Counted from the first letter of the stretch, positions 16,812-25,053 are shown. The stretch: 64,000 nt of DNA from Polaribacter vadi (GCF_018861005.1 NZ_JAHKQL010000003.1:62001-126000), one strand, 5' to 3'. Program-made: numbers and translations. Notes: generated by a model not told the origin, from the letters alone.

Positions 16812-17048
16812 CTACGATTTTTTAGGCATTGGTCCACGCAAATGAATAATTAATCCGTTTAAGAAATTACGTAGAAACTGATCTCCACATTCAATATATT
16901 TAGGATGATCTTCTTTTCTGAAAATTGCACCTAATTCGCCTTTTGTAACTTTAAAATCGACCAAAGCACAAATATCTATAATATCTGTATCACGTAATTT
17001 GTGTGCTACTCTTAATTTTTTGAAAATATCGTTATTTGTTAATCCCAT
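16812..17048 (-). CDS. DUF1456 family protein (YehS-like, single repeat)
   Basis: This is a 78-aa protein matching the DUF1456 domain: NDIFKKLRVAHKLRDTDIID, then FKVTKGELGAIFRKEDHP and FLRNFLNGLI. E. coli YehS carries two such domains in about 150 aa, whereas this protein has one. Its function is unknown. The family is small, helical and cytoplasmic. It lies 18 bases downstream of the VTT-type membrane protein gene and is probably co-transcribed with it. Confidence 0.85.
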   Translation of the reverse strand: MGLTNNDIFKKLRVAHKLRDTDIIDICALVDFKVTKGELGAIFRKEDHPKYIECGDQFLRNFLNGLIIHLRGPMPKKS

Positions 17049-17066
17049 ATTGCAAAGATAATTGTT

Positions 17067-17693
17067 TTAATGTACTACTTTAAAAATTGCCCAAGCATAA
17101 ATTGCAAATCTTGCAAAACGAAATAATCCGAAGAAAAAAACATTTTTAAAAGGATATTTAATCATACCAGCAGTCATACAAGCAATAGAAAAAGGCAAAG
17201 GTAATAATGCACCAACTAAAACTAAAATTCCTCCCCATTTACGAGTATTGGCTAGGTTTTTTGCCATTTTAATTTCTAGATATTCTTTTATAGACTTTAT
17301 TTTTAAGGCCATTCTTCCTATAAAATAAGAAATTAAACCACCTGAATAAGATAATGTTGCTAGAATAGCTAGATTTAAAATAGGTTCGTCAGTTTTTTTT
17401 GTCCAAGCAATAAAAATTTCTGGCGGAATTAATCCTAAAATAGTTTCTGAAAGAAAAAATACAGATAAAATAGAAAGCCTAGAAAAAGTTTCTGTAAAAT
17501 GATGCAAACCATCATTTATATTATAAACGTATTTATTAAATAAGAAAATACCGATAATAATACCTAGAATAGGTAAAATGGCACTTTTTAGGTTTTTACC
17601 TACAAAAGAATAAAAACCAGTAATTTTATAATACTTGTGTACTAGTTGGAATTTTTTACCTTGAGATTTTTTAGGTTTTTTTCTTTTAAGCAT
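17067..17693 (-). CDS. VTT / SNARE-associated (DedA, YqaA-like) membrane protein
   Basis: This is a 208-aa integral membrane protein with a lysine-rich N-terminus and about five hydrophobic segments. The core FLSETILGLIPPEIFIAW, then LSYSGGLISYFIGR and GGILVLVGALLPLPFSIACMT, matches the VTT domain family (DedA/YqaA), whose members act as lipid scramblases or transporters. The conserved glycine-proline pattern is intact. The first in-frame ATG is at 17693. The substrate is unknown. Confidence 0.85.
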   Translation of the reverse strand: MLKRKKPKKSQGKKFQLVHKYYKITGFYSFVGKNLKSAILPILGIIIGIFLFNKYVYNINDGLHHFTETFSRLSILSVFFLSETILGLIPPEIFIAWTKKTDEPILNLAILATLSYSGGLISYFIGRMALKIKSIKEYLEIKMAKNLANTRKWGGILVLVGALLPLPFSIACMTAGMIKYPFKNVFFFGLFRFARFAIYAWAIFKVVH

Positions 17694-17810
17694 TTTGTTG
17701 TTTTATTAATAAAACGATTTGCAAAAATACTGACAAAATTTTAATAATTTTGAGTAAAATTTTAAATAATTTATTTTTTGATTTTAACGGTTTAAGTAAA
17801 AATAGAAACT

Positions 17811-18437
17811 TTGATTTGGCTCACTGATAAAATAGAATTTCCTGATTACAAATACGCTACAGATGATGGTGTTTTGGCTTTGGGAGGCGATTTGTCTGAA
17901 AATCGTTTAATTTACGCTTACAAAAACGGAATTTTCCCTTGGTTTTCTGAGGATGATCCTATTGTTTGGTATTGCCCATCAGAAAGAATGGTTTTATTTC
18001 CTGAGGAGGTAAAAGTGTCTAAATCTATGCGAAAAATCATTAAAAATAATGAGTTTGTAATCACAGAAAACCAAGCATTTGAAGAGGTTATTTACAACTG
18101 TAAAAACATCAACAGAAAAGATGGTTTTGGCACTTGGATTACAGATGATATGGAACAGGCTTACATTAACTTACACAAAAGAGGAGTTGCAAAATCTATT
18201 GAGATTTGGAAAGATAAAGAATTAGTTGGTGGCTTATATGGCTTAGAAATTAACGATATTTTTTGTGGAGAGAGCATGTTTAGTAAAGTGTCTAATGCTT
18301 CTAAATTGGCATTTATTCACTTGGCAAAAAACAAAAATTATAATTTGATAGATTGCCAAATTTATAACGAACATTTAGCAAGTTTAGGTGCAAAAGAAAT
18401 AGAAAGAGGTTTGTTTTTAGAAATTTTAAAAGCCTAG
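17811..18437 (+). CDS. aat: leucyl/phenylalanyl-tRNA-protein transferase
   Basis: This enzyme transfers Leu or Phe from aminoacyl-tRNA to N-terminal Arg or Lys of proteins, creating N-degrons for ClpS and ClpAP. The 208-aa protein has the family signatures FPDYKYATDDGVLALGGDLS, AYKNGIFPWFSEDDPIVWYC, GFGTWIT and GGLYG, then FCGESMFS and IDCQIYNEHLASLGA. The start is TTG at 17811, since the resulting MIWLTDKIEFP matches the usual N-terminus and no ATG is available upstream. Confidence 0.95.
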   Translation: MIWLTDKIEFPDYKYATDDGVLALGGDLSENRLIYAYKNGIFPWFSEDDPIVWYCPSERMVLFPEEVKVSKSMRKIIKNNEFVITENQAFEEVIYNCKNINRKDGFGTWITDDMEQAYINLHKRGVAKSIEIWKDKELVGGLYGLEINDIFCGESMFSKVSNASKLAFIHLAKNKNYNLIDCQIYNEHLASLGAKEIERGLFLEILKA

Positions 18438-18447
18438 ACTTTTTTGA

Positions 18448-18483
18448 TAAAAAAAACAGCCATTTTCTTAAAGAAATGGCTGT
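18448..18483 (-). terminator. terminator of the ECF / DUF4097 operon
   Basis: ACAGCCATTT (18456-18465) pairs with AAATGGCTGT (18474-18483). On the minus strand the stem is followed by eight Ts. It ends the minus-strand operon 21 bases past its last stop. The plus-strand side has no T-tract. Confidence 0.82.
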
Positions 18484-18504
18484 AAAATTAGTTTAAAATA
18501 GTAG

Positions 18505-19215
18505 TTAAATCTTTCGTAAATAAATATCTCCGCTAATTGTATTTAGCTTTAAAAAAGCGGTTCCTTTGTTTATGGTAGTTACAATTTTAGAACCAAAACC
18601 TGTTTTTTTATTTTTATCAAAATTAATTTCTAAATTAGAATATACACCTCCTGTTAAGGTTTTTGCTTCCAATTTTGCATCAGCAACATAGATATCTATA
18701 TCTCCACTAATGGTTTTTAGTTGCATTTCTTTAGAGTGTTTTTTTACAGTAATATTTCCGCTAATTAAATCTAGTTTTAAAGCACCAACAAAGTTTTCGG
18801 CTTCTACATCACCAGAAATACTTTTAACTTTTAGTTGCATATTATTTGGTACATAAATTATATAATTCACAATATCCTTATGTCTAGAAGTTGAGATTTC
18901 TTTGTCATCATTATTAGTATAACTTCTGTATTTTTTAAAATACTCTCCATAATTTGATACTATTTTATAAGTATCACCAATATTTTCTGATTTTAAAGAA
19001 AAATAATTATTGTGTTTATTATCATCTAAATTAACAGTTGCTTCAACAGAAATTTCATTTTTATTCCAGTTTTTTACAATAATATTATTAGCGAATTTTA
19101 AATGAACATAAACATCATTTTTATTATTACTAGATGCGTTTTCTGTAATTTTTTTTTGAGCTGATAGGTTGTTAATAGTCAATAACAATCCTATGAAGAA
19201 GTATAAACTTTTCAT
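18505..19215 (-). CDS. exported DUF4097-type beta-repeat protein
   Basis: This is a 236-aa protein with a signal peptide (MKSLYFFIGLLLTINNLSAQ). It is made of short beta-strand repeats such as LKVKSISGDVEAENFVGALK, LDLISGNITVK and LKTISGDIDIYV, the DUF4097 pattern of a right-handed beta-helix with SGD turns. It ends in YLRKI, like its upstream paralogue, which ends in YLRKK. It is the last gene of the operon led by an ECF sigma factor, so its synthesis is probably under that sigma factor. It is presumably a periplasmic or surface protein. The ligand is unknown. Confidence 0.82.
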   Translation of the reverse strand: MKSLYFFIGLLLTINNLSAQKKITENASSNNKNDVYVHLKFANNIIVKNWNKNEISVEATVNLDDNKHNNYFSLKSENIGDTYKIVSNYGEYFKKYRSYTNNDDKEISTSRHKDIVNYIIYVPNNMQLKVKSISGDVEAENFVGALKLDLISGNITVKKHSKEMQLKTISGDIDIYVADAKLEAKTLTGGVYSNLEINFDKNKKTGFGSKIVTTINKGTAFLKLNTISGDIYLRKI

Positions 19216-19301
19216 TATTAATGTTTTTAAATTAGATGATTTTAGTGTGTTTTAGAAGTAAAGTCTAAAGCGAATTTTCTAAGTAAATTTAGACGATATT
19301 C

Positions 19302-20102
19302 TTATTTTTTGCGCAAATAAATATTACCCATAGAAGATTTAATGTAGATTTTTACGCCACCATTATTTAGTTTAGAAACAATACTTTTTCTGCCACTAAC
19401 ATTTGGTAATCCTTTTTTCTTTGGCATATCAAAATCGAAATTTGTATAAACAGTTCCTTGTGTTTTTAACTCTAAATTTGCTTGTGTATTTGCAGGTATT
19501 GCAACATCAATTTCAGAAATAGAAGTAGAAATTGTAATTGGAGATTTTTGGCTAACTTTTACAAAATCGATATTTACTTTACCAACATTAGCATCTACAG
19601 TAATTGGTCCTGTAACGTTTTTCATTTCAATTTTACCCACGTTTGCAGAAGCTTCAACTTCGCCTGTAAAACCTTCCATATAAATAGAACCTAGGTTTTC
19701 TGCATCCACAGAAATATTGATGTTTTTTGGTAATTTTACAAACAATCCATGTCTTTGAAAGTGCGATTTTAAATCTGTAACATATAGTATATCTCCTTCT
19801 TTTGAAATTGAAAAGCCATAACCATTTGTATCGTCTTTTCCTTCAGGATAAACTGCTGTTAAGCCTTTTCTTTTATCTTCTTTTGTACTCGATTTTTCTT
19901 CAGAAAAATGATCATTATTATGTTTGTCATTATTATTACTATCTGATAGAATAAGTTCTTGTGTAGTGCCAACTTCTACTCTAATTGCTGTATCTGATGA
20001 TAATACTACTTTTTTTATGCCAGTTAATGCATATTTAAAATCCTTTTTTTGTGCTGATATTATTGTGCTAACAAATAATACTAAGATGAATATTTTTTTC
20101 AT
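19302..20102 (-). CDS. exported DUF4097-type beta-repeat protein, paralogue
   Basis: This is a 266-aa protein with a signal peptide (MKKIFILVLFVSTIISAQ). It has a hydrophilic, charged insert (about 50-90) and then beta repeats (NLGSIYMEGFTGEVEASANV, GKIEMKNVTGPITVDANVGK). Both DUF4097 proteins end with a SMGNIYLRKK or SGDIYLRKI strand, indicating an old duplication. It starts 35 bases after the anti-sigma gene. The next gene follows after 86 bases with no terminator seen. Confidence 0.8.
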   Translation of the reverse strand: MKKIFILVLFVSTIISAQKKDFKYALTGIKKVVLSSDTAIRVEVGTTQELILSDSNNNDKHNNDHFSEEKSSTKEDKRKGLTAVYPEGKDDTNGYGFSISKEGDILYVTDLKSHFQRHGLFVKLPKNINISVDAENLGSIYMEGFTGEVEASANVGKIEMKNVTGPITVDANVGKVNIDFVKVSQKSPITISTSISEIDVAIPANTQANLELKTQGTVYTNFDFDMPKKKGLPNVSGRKSIVSKLNNGGVKIYIKSSMGNIYLRKK

Positions 20103-20137
20103 GATTTACTTTGTGCTGAATTTAGTGCAGCATCTTT

Positions 20138-20890
20138 CTATAATAATGTTGATAAATTTAATTCTAATTGTTGTTTTACATATTGAGGAGTTTCCTCATT
20201 TTCGAGCATTTTTTCCATGGGTTTAATTGCTCTTTTTTCTTGGATTTTAGATAAAATTGTAATTACTTCTATTTGTACTATAGTACTTTTATCTGTTTCC
20301 AAACTTTTTATTAACGCATCTCTAACCAACTCTTCAGACGAAAACTTAGACAACGCTTCTGCTGCAGCTAAACGTACGTTTGTGTTTTTATCAAAAAATA
20401 ATCTGTTAATTAATGCTTCAATAATTTTTGTATTTTTACTTGTAAATTCTTCTGCATTGTTTACGGCTAAAATTCGCTTGCTTGCAGAATTATCTTCTAA
20501 TAAAGTTAAAACTTGTGCTGTATTTTTTTCTATTGATGATGTTTTGTTTGGTTGATATTTGCCTAACAAAAAAGCACTGATTACAATTAAAATACTGGCA
20601 GCAACTCTTAAATAAGATTTCCAATCTGTTTTTGGTTTTAACTGAACTACTTTAGGATTGTGTCTTTCTATTTCTTGTGCCAACATTTGCTCGAAATTCA
20701 ACTTTAAATTGGCAGAAGGTGTTTCCATTGTATCATTATCTAAGACAGCTAAAAAAGATTTTAGTTCTGCTAATTCTTGTTGACAATTTGCACAAGTTTT
20801 TAAATGATGTTCTACCTCAGATTTTTCTATTTCAGATAAATTATCTTCTAAATAATCGTTCAGTTTATTTTCTATATCTCTACACTCCAT
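20138..20890 (-). CDS. zinc-finger anti-sigma factor with HEAT repeats
   Basis: This is a 250-aa membrane protein. The N-terminus is a zf-HC2 anti-sigma domain (MECRDIENKLNDYLEDNLSE, then HHLKTCANCQ with the H-x3-C-x2-C zinc motif, about 28-36). One membrane helix lies at about 92-107. The periplasmic C-terminus holds HEAT-type helical repeats (NVRLAAAEALSKFSSEELVR, TIVQIEVITILSKIQEKRAI). The ATG overlaps the stop of the sigma gene by one base (TAATG), so the two are coupled. It should hold the sigma factor at the membrane until a signal releases it. The HEAT part is a likely partner-binding sensor. Confidence 0.88.
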   Translation of the reverse strand: MECRDIENKLNDYLEDNLSEIEKSEVEHHLKTCANCQQELAELKSFLAVLDNDTMETPSANLKLNFEQMLAQEIERHNPKVVQLKPKTDWKSYLRVAASILIVISAFLLGKYQPNKTSSIEKNTAQVLTLLEDNSASKRILAVNNAEEFTSKNTKIIEALINRLFFDKNTNVRLAAAEALSKFSSEELVRDALIKSLETDKSTIVQIEVITILSKIQEKRAIKPMEKMLENEETPQYVKQQLELNLSTLL

Positions 20891-21462
20891 TAGTTATTGT
20901 TTTGAAAATAGATTTCTTTTAATTTCTTTAAAGCTCTATGCACTTTTACTTTTACAGCATTTTCTGTGCTGCCAATAATTTGTGCAATTTGCTCGTATTT
21001 TATTTCTTGAAAACGATGCATAACTATTAATTCTCTATCAGAATTAGAAAGTTTAAGCAACGCTTTTTGTAAATGCTCTAACTCTTCTTGGTTGCTTTCA
21101 GAAACCAAAGTTTCGTTAGCATCTAACTTATCATCATCAATTAAATTAGAACGTTCTTTTTTTGTTTTTTGATAATGACTAGAAAATATATTGCGTGCAA
21201 TAGTATATAACCAAGCTGCAAAATTTCCGTTTTTGTAAGATGTTCTGTACTTAATTACTTTTATAAAAACATCTTGTGTTAAATCTTCGCTAACCATTTT
21301 ATTACAAACCATCTTATTGAAATAATTATACATACGAACATGATATCTATCAAAAAGAATCGATAATAATTCTATTTTGCCAGTTGCAATTGCTAACATA
21401 ATTTCTTCGTCAGTTAATTGTTTCAAGGTTGGTTTTTGGTTGGTTTCTATAGTTAAAACCAT
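20890..21462 (-). CDS. ECF-type RNA polymerase sigma factor
   Basis: This is a 190-aa sigma-70 family protein from the ATG at 21462. A TTG directly before it is also in frame. Region 2 is RYHVRMYNYFNKMVCNKMVS, LTQDVFIKV and NFAAWLYTIARN. Region 4 is LSNSDRELIVMHRFQEIKYE with a helix-turn-helix in QIAQIIGSTENAVKVKVHRA. There is no region 1 or 3. It heads the operon with its cognate anti-sigma factor and two exported DUF4097 proteins, a layout for an envelope response. Autoregulation is likely for such operons but is not proven here. Confidence 0.93.
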   Translation of the reverse strand: MVLTIETNQKPTLKQLTDEEIMLAIATGKIELLSILFDRYHVRMYNYFNKMVCNKMVSEDLTQDVFIKVIKYRTSYKNGNFAAWLYTIARNIFSSHYQKTKKERSNLIDDDKLDANETLVSESNQEELEHLQKALLKLSNSDRELIVMHRFQEIKYEQIAQIIGSTENAVKVKVHRALKKLKEIYFQNNN

Positions 21463-21475
21463 CAATTTACAAAAA

Positions 21476-21482
21476 GGTTACA
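21476..21482 (-). promoter_or_regulatory. possible ECF -35-like motif (TGTAACC)
   Basis: The minus strand carries TGTAACCTTTTTG 14-20 bases before the sigma ATG. GTAAC resembles ECF -35 elements. If it is one, the matching -10 would fall within the start of the coding region, so the start codon or the reading needs checking. Confidence 0.25.
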
Positions 21483-21542
21483 TTTTTAATAATTTTTTTC
21501 TAAAAAGAACAAATGGTATGGATGCAGATTTGGCTATAATCC

Positions 21543-21571
21543 ATAAAAAAACCCAAGCTATTGCTTGGGTT
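21543..21571 (-). terminator. Rho-independent terminator of mscL
   Basis: AACCCAAGC (21550-21558) pairs perfectly with GCTTGGGTT (21563-21571) around a 4-base loop. On the minus strand a run of seven Ts overlaps the end of the stem. Confidence 0.88.
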
Positions 21572-21598
21572 TTGTATCGTTTTCTAAAAGAAAAAAAT

Positions 21599-22015
21599 TT
21601 ATTTTTGCTTTGCTAATAAGTCTCTAATTTCAGCTAATAAATCTTCTTGACTTGGTCCTGCAGGAGCTGGTTCTGGAGCTGGCTCTTCTTTCTTTTTAGT
21701 TGCGTTTATTCCTTTTATCATCATAAACATAACAAAAGCTACAATTATAAAATCAATAATATTGGTAATAAACTCACCATATAAAATGGCTACTTCTCCA
21801 GTAACTTTACCAGTTGCATCTGCAACACCTTCTTTAGCAATATATTTTAATTCTTTAAAATCAGCTTTAAATATTAAGCCAATTAACGGAGAAACAATCC
21901 CTCCTGTAAATGAAGTAACTACTTGTTTAAAAGCAGCACCCATAACAAAACCTACTGCAATATCTACAAGGTTTCCCTTCATTGCAAAAGCTTTAAATTC
22001 TTTAAGCATTCCCAT
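21599..22015 (-). CDS. mscL: large-conductance mechanosensitive channel
   Basis: MscL opens a wide pore under membrane tension and releases solutes on osmotic downshock. The 138-aa protein has the N-terminal amphipathic helix and first membrane helix (EFKAFAMKGNLVDIAVGFVM, GAAFKQVVTSFTGGIVSPLI), a periplasmic loop, the second helix (GEFITNIIDFIIVAFVMFMM) and the cytoplasmic C-terminal helix (SQEDLLAEIRDLLAKQ). An alternative ATG lies two codons downstream at 22009. It is monocistronic, with a -7 box upstream and a terminator downstream. Confidence 0.96.
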   Translation of the reverse strand: MGMLKEFKAFAMKGNLVDIAVGFVMGAAFKQVVTSFTGGIVSPLIGLIFKADFKELKYIAKEGVADATGKVTGEVAILYGEFITNIIDFIIVAFVMFMMIKGINATKKKEEPAPEPAPAGPSQEDLLAEIRDLLAKQK

Positions 22016-22037
22016 TTGTGTATAATTTTAGTTTACG

Positions 22038-22045
22038 CAAAAGTA
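22038..22045 (-). promoter_or_regulatory. -7 element of the mscL promoter
   Basis: On the minus strand TACTTTTG is an exact TAnnTTTG match, 22 bases before the ATG at 22015. No clear -33 TTTG is found at 17-19 bases. Confidence 0.45.
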
Positions 22046-22166
22046 GAAAAATAAAAACTTTAGTGATTTTTTTATTCGATAAGAGGTGTAAGTTGGGCTT
22101 TTAAGCTCCAAATTGTTAAGTTTTATAGAATATTATTTAAAATAAAAATTCTAGTTAAGATAATTA

Positions 22167-23264
22167 TTATTTTAAAACCTTTTTAACGCGCTGAGAAATT
22201 GCAGTTAAAGTTTCATAAACAATCGTTTCAGAAATAGTTGCTATATGATTTAGCATTTTCTGATGATTAAAAATGATAACTTCATCACCTTCTTTACAAT
22301 CAATTTTTGTAACATCAACCATAATCATATCCATACAAACATTACCAATAATTTTTGCTTTCTGATTATTTATTAGTACAAAACCTTTTTTATTTCCTAA
22401 TTTTCTAGATAATCCATCTGCATGCCCAATAGGGATTGTTGCAGATTTTGTTGGACTTTTAGCTACAAAAGCTCTGTTGTATCCAACAGTTTCACCTGGC
22501 TGAATTAAATGAATCTGAGAAATAATAGATTTTAAGTTATGTGTGTTTTTTAATTGAGCAGTTTCTTTATCATCATTACCAAAACCATACAAACCAATAC
22601 CAACTCTAACCATATCAAATTGTGCTTTAGCATAATTTATAACTCCAGAGGTATTTAAGATGTGTAATAAAGGTTCGTAACCTAGGTGTTTATAGAATTG
22701 TTGAGCTATGTATGCAAAGTTATTCAATTGATTTATAGAGAATTCCTTTTCTTCTAAATCTTCACTAGCAGCTAAATGAGAGAATATAGATTGTACTTTT
22801 ACGTGATTAAAACCTTTTAAATCTGTTAAGATTTTAGGGATATCTGTATGCCAAAAACCTAACCTGTTTAAGCCTGTATTAAATTTTAAATGAATTGGAT
22901 AATTCATTAAAGGCATTTCGTCTGCTAATTTTAAAAAGGCATTAAAGATTTTAAAATTGTAAAGATTTGGCTCTAATCTATAATCTACAATCGTTTTTAA
23001 ATTTGGTATCTGTGGATGTAAAACTAAAATGGGTGTTTTAATTTCTGCTTCACGCAAAGCAACACCTTCTTGTGTGTATGCAACAGCAAAATAATCTACT
23101 TTATCTTCTAAAAACTTAGCAACTTGCACACCATCAGAACCATAACCAAAAGCTTTAACAACTGCTAAAATTTTGGTTTCAGGCTTTATTTTTTGTTTAA
23201 AATAGTTCAAGTTATGCACTAAGGCATTACTATCAATTTCTAAAACTGTAACGTGATTGTTCAT
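22167..23264 (-). CDS. alr: alanine racemase
   Basis: This PLP enzyme makes D-alanine for peptidoglycan. It has 365 aa. The PLP lysine is Lys37 in ILAVVKAFGYGSDG. Most racemases have KADAYGHG here, so Phe-Gly replaces Asp-Ala. Further signatures are LKFNTGLNRLGF, FDMVRVGIGLYG, the second catalytic Tyr in ETVGYNRAF, IPIGHADGLSR and GNVCMDMIMVDV. It follows tdk by 32 bases. The 151 bases between it and mscL hold nothing recognisable. Confidence 0.95.
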   Translation of the reverse strand: MNNHVTVLEIDSNALVHNLNYFKQKIKPETKILAVVKAFGYGSDGVQVAKFLEDKVDYFAVAYTQEGVALREAEIKTPILVLHPQIPNLKTIVDYRLEPNLYNFKIFNAFLKLADEMPLMNYPIHLKFNTGLNRLGFWHTDIPKILTDLKGFNHVKVQSIFSHLAASEDLEEKEFSINQLNNFAYIAQQFYKHLGYEPLLHILNTSGVINYAKAQFDMVRVGIGLYGFGNDDKETAQLKNTHNLKSIISQIHLIQPGETVGYNRAFVAKSPTKSATIPIGHADGLSRKLGNKKGFVLINNQKAKIIGNVCMDMIMVDVTKIDCKEGDEVIIFNHQKMLNHIATISETIVYETLTAISQRVKKVLK

Positions 23265-23296
23265 AATCTTATATGCTAAATTAGAATCAGCACCTT

Positions 23297-23986
23297 TTAA
23301 TCAATTTTTGAGTCATCAGTATTTATATCAGAACCTTCATTTTTTTCGACATTATTGAATTGCTCATTATCAGATTTAATAGTTGAGTTTTGTGAAGTTT
23401 CTTCCTGCTTTTTCTTAACAGCTTTATAGTAAGCAGCTCTACTTAAAGGTTCGTATTCTTGGGTTTCTCCAAGCATTACTAATTTATCATTTTGCGCTTT
23501 TCTAAAGCTATAATGTGCTAAATTTCCTGTATGTGTACAAACAGCATGTACTTTAGTTACATATTCTGCAGTAGCCATTAGGGCTGGCATTGGTCCAAAA
23601 GGATTTCCTTTAAAATCCATATCTAAACCAGCAACAATTACACGAATTCCTCTATTTGCCAAATCGTTACAAACTGCAACAATTTCATCATCAAAAAACT
23701 GAGCTTCATCAATACCAACAACATCAACATTGTTTGCTAAAAGTCTTATGTTCGATGAAACTGGCACAGGTGTAGAACGAATTCTAGAATCGTTATGAGA
23801 AACTACTTCCTCATCATCATATCTAGTGTCTACAGCAGGTTTAAAAATTTCTACTTTTTGTTTTGCAAATTGCGCACGTTTTAAACGTCTAATTAACTCT
23901 TCTGTCTTGCCAGAAAACATAGAACCACAAATTACTTCTATCCAGCCAAATTGTTCAGTATGATTTACTGTATTTTCAAGAAACAT
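23297..23986 (-). CDS. tdk: thymidine kinase with a long acidic C-terminal tail
   Basis: This enzyme phosphorylates thymidine with ATP in the salvage pathway. It has 229 aa, against about 190-200 in the usual type II enzyme. The P-loop is [14 protein letters not shown] (21-34), the Walker B and lid region is [13 protein letters not shown], and the thymidine-binding part includes [12 protein letters not shown]. The zinc cysteines are largely reduced, since only one Cys remains in the CTHTG lid. The last 35 or so residues are a disordered tail rich in Asn, Asp, Ser and Glu ([20 protein letters not shown]). It is in an operon with alr. Confidence 0.94.
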   Translation of the reverse strand: MFLENTVNHTEQFGWIEVICGSMFSGKTEELIRRLKRAQFAKQKVEIFKPAVDTRYDDEEVVSHNDSRIRSTPVPVSSNIRLLANNVDVVGIDEAQFFDDEIVAVCNDLANRGIRVIVAGLDMDFKGNPFGPMPALMATAEYVTKVHAVCTHTGNLAHYSFRKAQNDKLVMLGETQEYEPLSRAAYYKAVKKKQEETSQNSTIKSDNEQFNNVEKNEGSDINTDDSKID

Positions 23987-24031
23987 TTTGTAATTTTAAG
24001 CGTTATAATTTTATTTATTTTTAAGCAATTA

Positions 24032-24039
24032 CAAATCTA
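24032..24039 (-). promoter_or_regulatory. -7 element of the tdk-alr promoter
   Basis: On the minus strand TAGATTTG is an exact TAnnTTTG match, 45 bases before the tdk ATG. A TTTTTTTG lies 14 bases upstream, slightly closer than the usual -33 spacing. Confidence 0.4.
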
Positions 24040-24068
24040 TAAATATTTAATAGCAAAAAATAATTTAT

Positions 24069-24085
24069 GCTGAAATGATTTCAGC
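24069..24085. promoter_or_regulatory. 17-base perfect palindrome between divergent genes
   Basis: GCTGAAAT-G-ATTTCAGC lies 83 bases upstream of tdk and 16 bases upstream of the acidic protein gene. It has the form of an operator for a dimeric regulator. No regulator is suggested by the neighbours. Confidence 0.4.
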
Positions 24086-24101
24086 AACTCAAAGATAAGA
24101 T

Positions 24102-24995
24102 ATGCACAAAAAATTGGAGGCTGATTTAATCAGTTTAGCGCACAACATTTTAAAAATGAAAAACAGAGAAGATGTTTTTGCATTAAAAGAAAAATCTAAA
24201 GAAGTTTACGAAAAGCTTGCTTTACTGGCTTTTGTAGAAGAATATGTGAAAGAAACTCCGAATTTAGAAACAACTAAAGAAGATTTGTTAGATAAAGTTG
24301 AACTAGCTTTAGAAACAAAAGAAAATACGATTACAGCAGTTCATAAAACTAATAAAGAAATTATTCTTGAAGAAAAAATTGTCTATAATTTAGTTGATGA
24401 ACCTAAGGTAACTGAAAAAGTAGAAATTTTTGAAGAGTTAGTAGAAGATAAAATTAAAGTAGTTCTAGAAGAAAAAGTTGAACTTAATGATGTTGTTGAG
24501 CACCCCATACAAACCAATAAAGTTGAAGAAATTATTGAACAACCTTTTGATGAGTTAGAAGAAATACTTTTTCCTAAAGATGAAGTTGAAGAAAAGTTAG
24601 AAGAAAATGAGGTTGTAAAGATTGAAGAAGAAATTATAAACGATGTTATAAAAGTAGAAGAACGTAAAACAATGTCTTTAGAAGAGGAATTACAAGATGT
24701 TATTTCTGTTGATGTTATGGCTGATTTATTCGAAAATGCACAGCCAATATCTCTAAACGATAAATTGGCAAAGAACATTCAGATTGGTTTAAATGATAGA
24801 ATTGCATTTGTAAAAAACTTGTTTAATAATCAGCAAGAAGATTATAATAGAGTAGTTTCGCAATTAAATACTTTTCGATCAGAAAGTGAAGCGAAACATT
24901 TTATAAATACAATGGTAAAACCAGATTATAATTGGGATAATCAAGAGGAATTAGAAGTTCGTTTTATGGAGATAATAGAACGTAAATTTGCTTAA
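24102..24995 (+). CDS. highly acidic protein of unknown function
   Basis: This is a 297-aa cytoplasmic protein with three parts. An N-terminal helical domain (about 1-50, LEADLISLAHNILKMKNRED and VYEKLALLAFVEEYV) is followed by a long low-complexity middle very rich in Glu, Val and Lys (about 65-190) and a C-terminal domain (about 210-297) with SLNDKLAKNIQIGLNDRIAF, FVKNLFN and YNRVVSQLNTF. The ends are far better ordered than the middle, suggesting two domains joined by a flexible acidic linker. I do not recognise a named family. The gene stands alone and is followed by a small hairpin at 25006-25025. Confidence 0.75.
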   Translation: MHKKLEADLISLAHNILKMKNREDVFALKEKSKEVYEKLALLAFVEEYVKETPNLETTKEDLLDKVELALETKENTITAVHKTNKEIILEEKIVYNLVDEPKVTEKVEIFEELVEDKIKVVLEEKVELNDVVEHPIQTNKVEEIIEQPFDELEEILFPKDEVEEKLEENEVVKIEEEIINDVIKVEERKTMSLEEELQDVISVDVMADLFENAQPISLNDKLAKNIQIGLNDRIAFVKNLFNNQQEDYNRVVSQLNTFRSESEAKHFINTMVKPDYNWDNQEELEVRFMEIIERKFA

Positions 24996-25053
24996 AAATT
25001 CGAGATTTTGAGTTTATACTCAAAATAATTGCAAACACTTTAGACTTTATCAA

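Noticed and set aside
20217..20555. 112-codon frame antisense to the anti-sigma gene
   Set aside because: It overlaps the HEAT-repeat part of a gene with clear domains and operon context on the other strand.
24383..24778. 131-codon Ser/Thr-rich frame antisense to the acidic protein gene
   Set aside because: The Ser/Thr-rich product is the complement of the repeated Glu codons (gaa/ttc, tct). It is a shadow of the acidic linker, not a gene.
25006..25025. Hairpin TTTTGAGT-TTAT-ACTCAAAA after the acidic protein gene
   Set aside because: The stem is 8 bp but A/T-rich and without a T-tract, so I do not call it a terminator.
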